Source: Anaerolineales bacterium
GTDB lineage: Bacteria > Chloroflexota > Anaerolineae > Anaerolineales > Villigracilaceae
Assembly: GCA_011389535.1 (NCBI GenBank)
Contig: JAABUE010000002.1
Span: 1 to 58,811 of the forward strand
Length of the DNA stretch: 58,811 bases
Reading direction: 5' to 3'
The translations under genes and the position numbers were made by a program. Under the pieces are notes generated by a model. That model did not search any database. It saw only the letters and a program-made list of their open reading frames with translations, and had not been told where the DNA came from. Shown here piece after piece: positions 1-7,131 of this stretch (its first letter is position 1; every line of letters begins with the position of its first letter).

Positions 1-1156
1 GCGAGTCCAGCCTTTTTTGTATTCCGTTTACTTCGAAGGTGATATCCATCCCCTTCGGGCAGCACTCGCTATCCAGTAAGGATTTTAGAGCAGGCACAAG
101 GCCAAGATCATCTAAATGGGCTGGCCTGAGATCGTGTACCATATGATAGATCCCTTGTGACATCTGGCGGCTCAGCTCATGCAATCTATCTACGATGTTT
201 TTTATCTGTGGTTTGCGCTTTGCAAACTCACGCAAGGCAGCCAATTCTAGTGCAAAAGCTGTCAGGGTTTGTGAAGTTTCGTCGTGCAGTTCGCGGGCAA
301 TGCGTGCCCTCTCATCCTCCTGTGCTTCGACGATATGCTGTAACAACTCACGCCGGAGGCTTTCACGTTGTTCCAGCGCCTTGAGACGGGATTGCTGTGC
401 TGCAAACAGCTCACGCTTGCGTTCTTCTTCCATATGTTGGGTGGCGCGCACCAGCCCATAGGTGATCATGACTGCCGTGATGGTTCGAATCAATTGTATT
501 GGGAAGCCGGTATTTGCTAAGAAGGCAGCTTCATTTATATAGCGCGCCGGGAACATGTTGATCGGATATACAAAAAATTGGGTCAGAGTGTAAATGGCAA
601 ACCAAACAGAAGCAACTACGAGACTGGATCCCAAGTGTGTGCGCTTATTTAAAAACATTCCATGTGCTTGAGAACGCAGCGCCAGGGCAGCCAGCGTCGC
701 AGCCGGAACAGCCAATAGGTAGCGTCCAAGTACATCCAGCAAGGGAATTAGAGGGATGGGAGATGTAAGATACGCACTGATGGTGCTGCCGATGATGAAA
801 AACGCGTAAAAACCAAAAATACTGAACCGGATCATACGTTTGCCAGGATTGCGCGGGGTGACCAGTAAAAGCATTTGAATTCCGTACCAGTACAGGCATG
901 CAAAGGAGGTAATGAGAAAGCCTAAGCGTAGCCAGGGTAACCAGGTTGGCAGGACAGTCCCCAAGACTTTCGCTTGTAAGAGATATGCCTCCATCCATTC
1001 GTGTGTTCCGTGTATCAGGCCGAACGCAGCCAGGGGGCGTAGCACACGAGCTTGCGCCAGGGCAGGCGACCGTCCGGATTCGAGCGCTATGGTGATTCCC
1101 ATGCCGAAAAAAGCCAGCCCATAGACGAAGAAAACTAGAAAGGTTAGTTGGTTCAT
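1..1156 (-). CDS. Sensor histidine kinase, NarX/UhpB-like (HisKA_3), 3' end beyond left edge
   Basis: The open frame starts at the ATG at 1154-1156 and has no stop before base 1, so 385 codons are visible and the ATPase domain is cut off. The first ~235 residues are strongly hydrophobic (about seven helices, periplasm-facing or membrane sensor). A charged, helical linker follows and then the HisKA_3 dimerisation/phosphoacceptor motif IARELHDETSQTL, with the phosphorylated His at about residue 291, and DLRPAHLDDLGL, which is typical of this kinase class. The N-terminus closely resembles that of the kinase at 15454-16929 (YGLAFF.MG, LRPLA.FG..HG.HEW), so the two are paralogues. The partner regulator, if adjacent, lies outside the window. 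The membrane sensor input is unknown. Domain class is secure; the stimulus is not. Confidence 0.9.
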   Translation of the reverse strand, partial: MNQLTFLVFFVYGLAFFGMGITIALESGRSPALAQARVLRPLAAFGLIHGTHEWMEAYLLQAKVLGTVLPTWLPWLRLGFLITSFACLYWYGIQMLLLVTPRNPGKRMIRFSIFGFYAFFIIGSTISAYLTSPIPLIPLLDVLGRYLLAVPAATLAALALRSQAHGMFLNKRTHLGSSLVVASVWFAIYTLTQFFVYPINMFPARYINEAAFLANTGFPIQLIRTITAVMITYGLVRATQHMEEERKRELFAAQQSRLKALEQRESLRRELLQHIVEAQEDERARIARELHDETSQTLTAFALELAALREFAKRKPQIKNIVDRLHELSRQMSQGIYHMVHDLRPAHLDDLGLVPALKSLLDSECCPKGMDITFEVNGIQKRLDS

Positions 1157-1301
1157 TATTTCTTGTGAACTTTTACACAATCATTGTACATCCTTCGGTC
1201 CGGTTTTCCGCGTTTGGGTTATCACATCCAACGGGTGATGGATGTCATGATTGTTTGCTCATAGGTTTTGTGGGTTATAATACCCAAGAAACAATCATCT
1301 T

Positions 1302-1317
1302 TGTGACGTTTGTCACG
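1302..1317. promoter_or_regulatory. Candidate CRP/FNR-family binding site
   Basis: The sequence TGTGACGTTTGTCACG is a near-perfect palindrome of the form TGTGA-N6-TCACg, the usual pattern for CRP/FNR-superfamily regulators. Its centre (1309.5) is about 64 bp upstream of the start site predicted from the promoter at 1339-1367, a typical activator position. The nearest plus-strand target is the hexaheme lipoprotein. Which regulator binds is unknown, and no such regulator gene is in the window. Confidence 0.4.
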
Positions 1318-1338
1318 TGTCTTTTAGCCCAATTTAAC

Positions 1339-1367
1339 TTGATTTTAATGTTGTTCGGAATTATATT
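1339..1367 (+). promoter_or_regulatory. Candidate sigma-70-type promoter of the hexaheme lipoprotein gene
   Basis: TTGATT at 1339-1344 and TATATT at 1362-1367 are separated by 17 bp, giving a start site near 1374. The rest of the 1157-1485 interval holds the CRP/FNR-like palindrome, a second TATAAT (1276-1281) with a poorer -35, and an AT-rich leader. No small gene is seen there. Confidence 0.45.
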
Positions 1368-1485
1368 GGTATAAATCCCCCAATCTTGATGGGGTTTCCT
1401 GTTAATCCTGCCAAGGAGGTGCCCGCGTACAATTTATAGAAGTTTAGCGAGAATCACCGAACCCTATTTAAGGAGAATGCTAAAA

Positions 1486-2532
1486 ATGTCTACAAAGAAA
1501 ATGCTTGTTTTACTTGGCACCATGCTCATCGCCGCTGCCTTTTTGGCTGCCTGTGGCGGAGCCGGTGAGCCCGGCCCTGCCGGCCCTCCAGGTCCTGCTG
1601 GCCCCGCAGGATCCCAAGGCCCCGCGGGCGATGCAGCGGTTATGAACGCTGCAGATTTGACCTGTACCGAGTGTCACAATGACACGGCCATCATCACTGG
1701 CAACAAAGCCAACTGGGAGACATCTGTGCACGGCTCGGGTCCAGGCCTTGCTTATGCAGGCGAACGCCAGGACTGCGCTGGTTGTCACTCTGGTGCCACT
1801 TTCAGCAAGATGATTGCCGAAGGACAGAATTTCACCCAGATCGAGTCGGGCGATACTGCTCCGACCCACCAGGACTGCCGCACCTGCCACCAGATCCACG
1901 TCACCTTTACCAGCGCCGACTGGGCTCTTGAGACCGACGCCCCGGTAGTGCAGGTCGTAAGTGGTGCAACCTTCGATGGCGGTTCTGGCAACCTGTGCGC
2001 CAACTGCCACCAGGCTCGCCGCTACATCGAGGATTTCGTCGACTCAACCGATGCGACCATGTACACTTCCACCTCCCCGCGCTTTAATACACACTTGAGC
2101 GTTCAGGGCGACATCCTGATGGGTTCCGGCGGTTTTGGTGTTGAAGGCCAGCCCGGCGCGCACTACTCCATGGTAGAGAACACCTGCGTAGGTTGCCACA
2201 TGGGTGAGAGCAAAGTTCACACCTTCGAGCCGCAACTTGCCACCTGCCAGGAATGTCACTCTGGCGCCGAGAACTACGACATCAACGGCGCCCAAACCGC
2301 TGTGGAAGAGAGACTTGCGGAACTCGAGACCGCTTTGTTGGCCGCTGGACTTCTCACCACCGGAGAAGACGGAACTGTTGCGACTGTTCCCGGAACGTAC
2401 GATGAAGCACAGGCTACAGCCCTCTGGAACTATAACGTGATCCATGAAGACGCGAGCACGGGCGTCCACAACCCGACCTACGTCAACGCTTTGTTGGATG
2501 CTTCGTTTGAGGCGCTGGGAGTAACTCCCTAA
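1486..2532 (+). CDS. Hexaheme c-type cytochrome lipoprotein with collagen-like segment
   Basis: The start at 1486 is chosen because AAGGAG (1470-1475) lies 10 bases before it; the in-frame ATG at 1477 is only one base from that Shine-Dalgarno. The 348-residue product begins with a lipoprotein signal (lipobox LAAC, Cys23), then a Gly-Pro-Ala-rich collagen-like stretch (about residues 27-48) that could act as a stalk. Six CxxCH heme motifs follow: CTECH, CAGCH, CRTCH, CANCH, CVGCH and CQECH. The C-terminal ~90 residues have no heme motif and are mostly helical, as in ammonia-forming or decaheme-like 'cytochrome c3/doubled CxxCH' proteins. It is expected on the outer face of the cytoplasmic membrane and to carry electrons. 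The redox partner and any catalytic activity are not identifiable from sequence. It is monocistronic, ending in a clear terminator. Confidence 0.85.
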   Translation: MSTKKMLVLLGTMLIAAAFLAACGGAGEPGPAGPPGPAGPAGSQGPAGDAAVMNAADLTCTECHNDTAIITGNKANWETSVHGSGPGLAYAGERQDCAGCHSGATFSKMIAEGQNFTQIESGDTAPTHQDCRTCHQIHVTFTSADWALETDAPVVQVVSGATFDGGSGNLCANCHQARRYIEDFVDSTDATMYTSTSPRFNTHLSVQGDILMGSGGFGVEGQPGAHYSMVENTCVGCHMGESKVHTFEPQLATCQECHSGAENYDINGAQTAVEERLAELETALLAAGLLTTGEDGTVATVPGTYDEAQATALWNYNVIHEDASTGVHNPTYVNALLDASFEALGVTP

Positions 2533-2567
2533 GGTTAGTTCGCACCATAGAACTTCAGTAACACAGA

Positions 2568-2600
2568 CAGGGCTGTCTGCATGGCAGCCCTGTTTTGCTT
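2568..2600 (+). terminator. Rho-independent terminator
   Basis: CAGGGCTG (2568-2575) pairs with CAGCCCTG (2585-2592) around a 9-base loop and is followed by TTTT. It ends the hexaheme lipoprotein transcript. Confidence 0.85.
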
Positions 2601-2741
2601 ATCTTCCCCTAATCATATCGATTTCGTGATAAAAAGCACTACTCGTAGGGCGAATAACCCACTAGAATTTGGGCAGATTCACCCATGTGAATTTTTAGCG
2701 TATATAATAGGCGTAATCAAAGCCGTAAAGCGACTAAAACA

Positions 2742-2831
2742 GTGCCGCAACTTCCTTATGCTGTAGGGTATCCTGCTAAATTTCAACGGATAAAATTATT
2801 TGATCCCTACAATTTAATTTGGTTGCGGTAC
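2742..2831 (+). repeat. Inverted-repeat intergenic element, copy A
   Basis: The 88-bp element has outer inverted arms TGCCGCAAC (2743-2751) and GTTGCGGTA (2822-2830) and inner arms CTGTAGGG (2761-2768) and CCCTACA. It aligns along its whole length with copy B (17878-17964) and shares the outer arms with copy C (21910-22013). It lies between a TATAAT hexamer (2703-2708) and the nonaheme cytochrome gene, so it is probably in that gene's 5' untranslated region. The remaining bases of the 2601-2938 gap show no gene. Confidence 0.75.
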
Positions 2832-2938
2832 CAGTGAACTTCATTGAAATCGCGATTTGCAGTCTCATGCCTCTCGTAGCGCGACATAGATTTTTGTTGC
2901 GTTGTTGATGGCCATCTTGGAGTTTTAGGAGAACATCG

Positions 2939-4096
2939 ATGAGACGATCCCCCCAATCCCTGCGAATGGATCGCAGGCTGTTGATTTTGACCGTTGGATT
3001 GTTTCTCCTGATAACGGTTCTGGTCGTGCTTACGGCTGGTTCCGCGGGAGCAGCCCCATCGTTCCAGGAAGTTTCGAATGATACCTGTCTTAGCTGCCAC
3101 TCACAGCCAGATCTGTCCAGGACATTGCCAAGCGGAGAGATATGGTCTTTGTTCGTGGATGAGAGTCATTTCGGCGAAGCCGTACATGGACAGGAAGAGA
3201 TAGCCTGTGTGGAGTGCCATGAGCGCAATGCGGTATTTCCGCACCCGGAATTTGTGGTTGCTGACCTGCGCGGCGTAAGTTTGCAACTTTATCAGACATG
3301 TCAGAAGTGCCATGCGGAGCAGTATAGCAGCGTGCTGGACAGCGTCCACCAGCGGGCGTTTGCAGCCGGTAACTTCGAAGCAGCCGTTTGCACGGACTGC
3401 CATAACCCGCACACGCAAAAGCGCCTTACGGATGAAACGACCGGTGATATATTACCGGAGGCGCGCCTGCATATCCCGGAGACATGCGCCCGCTGCCATA
3501 ACGCGATTTATGAAACCTACCACGAATCTATCCACGGTGCAGCCCTAACTGATGAAGATAATAGAGATGTACCAACCTGTATTGATTGCCATGGCGTCCA
3601 TGACATTCAAGACCCCGGCACGGCGCAGTTTCGCAATGACACCCCTCTCCTGTGCGCCAGATGCCATACCGACCCTGCGGTGATGGATAAGTATGGCCTT
3701 TCTACAGATGTGTACGACACGTATGTAACCGATTTCCACGGGACAACCGTTGCCCTGTTTGAGAAAGTGCACCCGGATTTGCCGACCAACAAGGCGGTCT
3801 GTACCGACTGTCATGGTATTCATGATATCAAGTCCGTGAATGATCCCGAAGTGGGCATTGCTCTCAAAGAGAACCTGCTGATCAAATGCCAGCGCTGCCA
3901 CCCAGACGCTACCGTCAACTTCCCGGACTCCTGGATGAGCCATTATATTGCAAGCCCTATAAAGCACCCTCTTGTTTACTACGTGAACCTGTTCTACAAG
4001 ATATTTATTCCTGCTGTGCTTGGAGGTATGACCGTGTACGTGTTGACGGATGTCTACCGCCGCTTCATTGCTCGTGGAAAGGGAGAGGCGCACTAA
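2939..4096 (+). CDS. Nonaheme c-type cytochrome, membrane anchored
   Basis: The 385-residue product has an N-terminal signal/anchor (hydrophobic residues about 14-38), nine CxxCH motifs and a C-terminal membrane helix (about residues 345-370) followed by a short basic tail. Several hemes are spaced as in doubled-CxxCH (cytochrome c3/c7-like) domains, with distal His residues such as in SVHQRAF and SIHGAAL as likely second axial ligands. The stop codon shares one base with the ATG of the b561-like gene downstream, so the two are translationally coupled and probably form one membrane complex that moves electrons between quinol and extracytoplasmic hemes. Start: ATG at 2939 after TTTTAGGAGAACATCG. 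The electron acceptor is unknown. Confidence 0.88.
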   Translation: MRRSPQSLRMDRRLLILTVGLFLLITVLVVLTAGSAGAAPSFQEVSNDTCLSCHSQPDLSRTLPSGEIWSLFVDESHFGEAVHGQEEIACVECHERNAVFPHPEFVVADLRGVSLQLYQTCQKCHAEQYSSVLDSVHQRAFAAGNFEAAVCTDCHNPHTQKRLTDETTGDILPEARLHIPETCARCHNAIYETYHESIHGAALTDEDNRDVPTCIDCHGVHDIQDPGTAQFRNDTPLLCARCHTDPAVMDKYGLSTDVYDTYVTDFHGTTVALFEKVHPDLPTNKAVCTDCHGIHDIKSVNDPEVGIALKENLLIKCQRCHPDATVNFPDSWMSHYIASPIKHPLVYYVNLFYKIFIPAVLGGMTVYVLTDVYRRFIARGKGEAH

Positions 4097-5601
4097 TGAG
4101 CGAACAGACCACCAAATACAAGCGTTTCTCACTGGCGCGGCGCATCGAACATCTCGTCATGTTGCTTTCTTTTACGACCCTCGGGCTGACAGGCCTGCCA
4201 CAAAGATATCCCCTGGCAGGTACTTCCGTTTTCATTGTTGATCTGCTTGGCGGTATCGAGAATCTGCGCTCTATCCATCACATCGCAGCGATCGTGCTGA
4301 TGTTCGGCACTGCATATCACATTATCGTTGCCGGTTACAAAGTCTTTGTTCTGGGCATGCGGATGAGCATGCTTCCGAGCCTGCAAGATGTGAAAGATGG
4401 CTGGCAGGCTTTGATGTACAACATCGGTCGGGCCAAGAGTTTCCCCCAGATGGGCCGCTACACCTTCGAAGAAAAGATGGAATACTGGGCCTTCGCATGG
4501 GGCACGATAATCATGGGTCTGACCGGATTTTTGATGTGGAACCCCATCACCAGCACCAAGTTCCTGCCCGGTGAGTGGATCCCTGCAGCCAGGGCCGCCC
4601 ATGGCGGTGAGGCTGTGCTGGCCGTATTGGCTATCATCATCTGGCATTTTTACGGTGTCCATATCAAGCGTTTCAACAAATCCATGTGGACGGGCAAAAT
4701 GTCCGAGGAAGAAATGCTGCATGAACACCCGCTCGAGCTGGCCGACATCAAGGCTGGTGTTGCCGAGCGATCGATTCCGCCTAGCGTGCTGCGCAAACGC
4801 CAGATGGTCTATTATCCTGTTGCTGGCATTTTGACTGTCGTCATGCTGGCAGGGATATTTGGCTTTATCAATGCGGAAGAAACGGCGCTTACAACCGTTT
4901 TGCCGCCCGAAGACCAGTCGGAAGTCTTTGTCCCGCAGACGCCTACACCCAGGCCGACTCTCGCTCCGACAGCCACCCCGCTTCCTTCTCCGACCCCTGT
5001 GCCTGCTACTGCGACAGTGGAAGGGGGGAGCGCCGAGACGGCTGAACCATTTACAGGCCCAACCTGGGACCATGAAGTGTTCCCCATTATGCAGGCTCAA
5101 TGCACTACCTGCCATGGCCCGGCTGCGATGGGCGGCCTCAATCTGTCTACCTATGCCGATACGCTCAACGGCGGCCAGTCTGGCCCGGTGGTTATTCCCG
5201 GCGATAGCGCAAACAGCCTGTTGGTAACCATTCAAGAGGCTGGTGGACACCCCGGCCAACTCACACCGGAAGAACTTGAGATTGTCCAGGAATGGATTGA
5301 CGCAGGCGCGGTTGAATCAGTTGAACCCGTATCTGCTCCTGTCTGGGAGGGTGATATTGCTGCGTTGATACAACCAAAATGCAGCACCTGCCATGGCGCG
5401 GCCGCTATGGGCGGCCTGAACCTGACCACTTACGCCGATCTACTCAATGGCGGTCAATCCGGCTCGGTGGTCATCCCTGGCGACAGCGCCAGTAGCCTGC
5501 TATTCACGATTCAACAAGTTGGCGGGCACCCTGGCCAGCTTACGCCGGAGGAAATTGACCATGTCCAGGCGTGGATCGACGCAGGCGCTTTAGAAAAGTA
5601 A
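4096..5601 (+). CDS. Cytochrome b561-like membrane protein fused to two heme c modules
   Basis: The start at 4096 overlaps the preceding stop (TAATG). This gives 501 residues, although the frame is open further upstream. The N-terminal ~270 residues form a four-helix diheme b-type cytochrome of the formate-dehydrogenase-gamma/b561 class, with candidate heme b His residues at about 19, 61/62 and 75 and in the IIIWHFYGVH segment. After another membrane helix (about 240-260) comes a Pro/Thr-rich linker and then two nearly identical ~80-residue modules, each with CxTCHG (CTTCH at about 336, CSTCH at about 429), MGGLNL-TY, IPGDSA and WIDAGA. These resemble Planctomycete-type cytochrome c domains. 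It likely oxidises or reduces menaquinol and passes electrons to the attached and neighbouring hemes. The tandem duplication is visible at DNA level, so it is recent. Confidence 0.85.
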   Translation: MSEQTTKYKRFSLARRIEHLVMLLSFTTLGLTGLPQRYPLAGTSVFIVDLLGGIENLRSIHHIAAIVLMFGTAYHIIVAGYKVFVLGMRMSMLPSLQDVKDGWQALMYNIGRAKSFPQMGRYTFEEKMEYWAFAWGTIIMGLTGFLMWNPITSTKFLPGEWIPAARAAHGGEAVLAVLAIIIWHFYGVHIKRFNKSMWTGKMSEEEMLHEHPLELADIKAGVAERSIPPSVLRKRQMVYYPVAGILTVVMLAGIFGFINAEETALTTVLPPEDQSEVFVPQTPTPRPTLAPTATPLPSPTPVPATATVEGGSAETAEPFTGPTWDHEVFPIMQAQCTTCHGPAAMGGLNLSTYADTLNGGQSGPVVIPGDSANSLLVTIQEAGGHPGQLTPEELEIVQEWIDAGAVESVEPVSAPVWEGDIAALIQPKCSTCHGAAAMGGLNLTTYADLLNGGQSGSVVIPGDSASSLLFTIQQVGGHPGQLTPEEIDHVQAWIDAGALEK

Positions 5602-5630
5602 AGTTTTCAAGAAAGAACTTTGGTATTAAA

Positions 5631-5668
5631 GACAGAGACAGTCGGAATGAACTGTCTCTGTCCGTTCT
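5631..5668 (+). terminator. Hairpin terminator candidate
   Basis: GACAGAGACAG (5631-5641) pairs perfectly with CTGTCTCTGTC (5652-5662) around a 10-base loop. The T-run after it is weak, so it may be a terminator or an mRNA-stabilising hairpin at the end of the 2939-5601 transcript. Confidence 0.6.
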
Positions 5669-5688
5669 AATTAAAGTGGTGTTTTAGG

Positions 5689-5716
5689 AATTACCGTGGT
5701 AGATACCCGGATTTGG
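5689..5716 (+). repeat. 28-bp repeat, copy 1 (partner at 34243-34270)
   Basis: These 28 bases match the reverse complement of 34243-34270 at 27 of 28 positions. The match ends inside the left arm of the large palindrome. The two copies are 28.5 kb apart and both are intergenic. Confidence 0.7.
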
Positions 5717-5758
5717 GGGTGCGAGCGTGCGTACGCACGCTCGCACCCCCAAATCCGG
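5707..5758. repeat. 52-bp perfect palindrome
   Basis: The arms are 26 bases each with no unpaired centre (axis at GTAC, 5731-5734). They contain GGGGGTGCGAGCGTGCG and its complement. As RNA this would be a very stable hairpin; as DNA it can extrude a cruciform. No T-run follows, so it is not a standard terminator. It lies between the terminator at 5631 and the bc-complex promoter. The rest of 5602-5984 holds the promoter and a short leader ORF. Confidence 0.9.
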
Positions 5759-5798
5759 ACCTTTTCACGGGAAATCCCAGAGAGCGATTAAAGTACAG

Positions 5799-5827
5799 TT
5801 TAAAAATTGAATGTTTATATGTATAAT
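5799..5827 (+). promoter_or_regulatory. Candidate promoter of the bc-complex operon
   Basis: TATAAT at 5822-5827 is preceded at 17 bp by a weak -35 (TTTAAA, 5799-5804). The predicted start near 5834 leaves a ~150-base leader before the Rieske gene. Confidence 0.4.
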
Positions 5828-5925
5828 GACAATCGTCATAGTCGTAGTACATACATTTTGCAGTGCATTGAAAGCCGATTTGAATTAGAATAAAAAATCT
5901 GCTTGAGTGGTAATTGGAGACAATC

Positions 5926-5988
5926 ATGTCTTGCGGATTGAAAGGGAAGACTACCAATCTCTTCGCCATTGGAGGTGATTCTAGATGA
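5926..5988 (+). CDS. Putative 20-residue leader peptide coupled to the Rieske gene
   Basis: An ATG at 5926 follows GGAGA by five bases and opens a 20-codon frame (begins MSCGLKGK). Its TGA overlaps the ATG of the Rieske gene (ATGA), the classic arrangement for translational coupling. The Shine-Dalgarno of the Rieske gene (GGAGGTGAT) lies inside this frame. No homology is recognised. It could be a regulatory leader or a chance frame; the ribosome-binding site and the exact overlap favour translation. Confidence 0.35.
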   Translation: MSCGLKGKTTNLFAIGGDSR

Positions 5989-6467
5989 GTAAATCAACGG
6001 ATGAACAGGTCAATCGCCGTGATTTTATGAAAACGGCTATTATTGCAATCGGTGGTGTGATTGGTGGAGCGATTGGGTTGCCAGCTATACCCTATCTTAT
6101 AGGGCCAGCCCAGAAACAAGATAGCGAAGATTGGGTTCGCTTGGGGGCTGTTAGCAAGGTCGAACTTAACGTCCCTACACTTTTCAAAACAACGATTGAA
6201 ACCCAAACAGGCTGGATTAATGCGGAAGAGGAATTCTCGGTCTACGTTTTAACAGAAAACGGACAGGATTATTCCGTGATGTCCAACATCTGCACACATT
6301 TGGGTTGTAGGGTTCGATGGATACCAGACCAGGAAAGCTTTTTTTGCCCCTGCCACAATGCCGTCTTTGCAAAAGACGGAACTGTGGTCGCTGGCCCGCC
6401 ACCTCGTCCTCTTGACCAGTTTGAATACAAAGTCGAGGATGGATTCATATTTGTAAAGCGAGGTTAG
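5985..6467 (+). CDS. Rieske iron-sulfur protein of a bc-type complex
   Basis: The 160-residue protein has a Tat-type signal anchor (NRRDFMK, then a hydrophobic helix to about residue 40). The [2Fe-2S] cluster motifs are CTHLGC (Cys103, His105, Cys108) and CPCH (Cys121, Cys123, His124). Cys103, His105, Cys121 and His124 are the expected ligands, with a Cys108-Cys123 disulfide. It accepts electrons from menaquinol at the Qo site of the cytochrome b encoded next and passes them to heme c. Shine-Dalgarno GGAGGTGAT precedes the ATG. It is the first full gene of a four-gene operon. Confidence 0.97.
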   Translation: MSKSTDEQVNRRDFMKTAIIAIGGVIGGAIGLPAIPYLIGPAQKQDSEDWVRLGAVSKVELNVPTLFKTTIETQTGWINAEEEFSVYVLTENGQDYSVMSNICTHLGCRVRWIPDQESFFCPCHNAVFAKDGTVVAGPPPRPLDQFEYKVEDGFIFVKRG

Positions 6468-6468
6468 C

Positions 6469-7128
6469 ATGGCTGCAAATCTTATGAACTGGCTGGATGA
6501 ACGACTGGGTTGGCGATCTGTGTGGGAGGCTATCTTTCTGCGCAAGGTCCCACATGTAAATTGGTTTTATACACTTGGCAGCGCCACTCTTTTTCTTGCC
6601 GTGACGCAGGGCATTACTGGCATTTTATTAACGTTGTATTATGTGCCAGATCCCGCCCATGCTTATGACAGCGTTGTTTACATAACAACCCAATTGCCAA
6701 TGGGCTGGTTTATTCGTGGGCTCCATCATTGGGGAGCCAGTGCAATGGTTATCCTGACGGTTGCGCATTTATTGCGTGTGTTCTTTCTGGGCGCTTACAA
6801 ATATCCACGCGAAATTACCTGGATCACCGGTGTATTTTTGCTGTTGATCGTAATTGGGTTTGGATTTACCGGCTATCTGCTCCCTTGGGATCAGAAAGCC
6901 TATTGGGCTACCACTGTAGGGACTCGAATCATTGGGGTGGCGCCAGGGATAGGAGAATGGCTTCTACGCGTAGCTCGTGGTGGCAGTGAATTATCAGCTG
7001 TAACCCTAGCACGTTTCTTCGGTACGCATGTCTGGATTTTGCCAGCTTCTCTGCTTACCTTGCTCGGTGTGCATCTCTACCTGGTCATCCGTATTGGCAT
7101 CTCTGCAGTGCCGGAAAAGGATGAATAA
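6469..7128 (+). CDS. petB: Cytochrome b6-type subunit (N-terminal cytochrome b)
   Basis: The 219-residue membrane protein has four main helices. His86, His100, His187 and His202 fall exactly where the heme b ligands of cytochrome b6 are (LHHWGA, VAHLLR, FGTHVW, GVHLYL). The TGYLLPWDQ motif before the third helix is also diagnostic. It starts one base after the Rieske stop codon. Split b6/subunit IV organisation resembles cytochrome b6f and the complexes of Firmicutes. It forms the quinol-oxidising core; heme ligation and quinone type are inferred from the family. Confidence 0.95.
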   Translation: MAANLMNWLDERLGWRSVWEAIFLRKVPHVNWFYTLGSATLFLAVTQGITGILLTLYYVPDPAHAYDSVVYITTQLPMGWFIRGLHHWGASAMVILTVAHLLRVFFLGAYKYPREITWITGVFLLLIVIGFGFTGYLLPWDQKAYWATTVGTRIIGVAPGIGEWLLRVARGGSELSAVTLARFFGTHVWILPASLLTLLGVHLYLVIRIGISAVPEKDE

Positions 7129-7131
7129 GCC

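Noticed and set aside
1477-1485. Earlier ATG for the hexaheme lipoprotein
   Set aside because: It lies one base from the Shine-Dalgarno; the ATG at 1486 has normal spacing.
1570-1635. Gly-Pro-rich repeat as a possible true collagen gene or tandem repeat locus
   Set aside because: Only about seven G-x-y units occur and they are inside a cytochrome lipoprotein; it is a short stalk.
2601-2741. Possible small gene (61-codon frame starting at 2581)
   Set aside because: It begins inside a terminator hairpin, has no ribosome-binding site and no recognisable feature.
4129-5259. 376-codon open frame on the minus strand
   Set aside because: It is fully antisense to the b561-heme fusion gene, has no ribosome-binding site and no recognisable domain.
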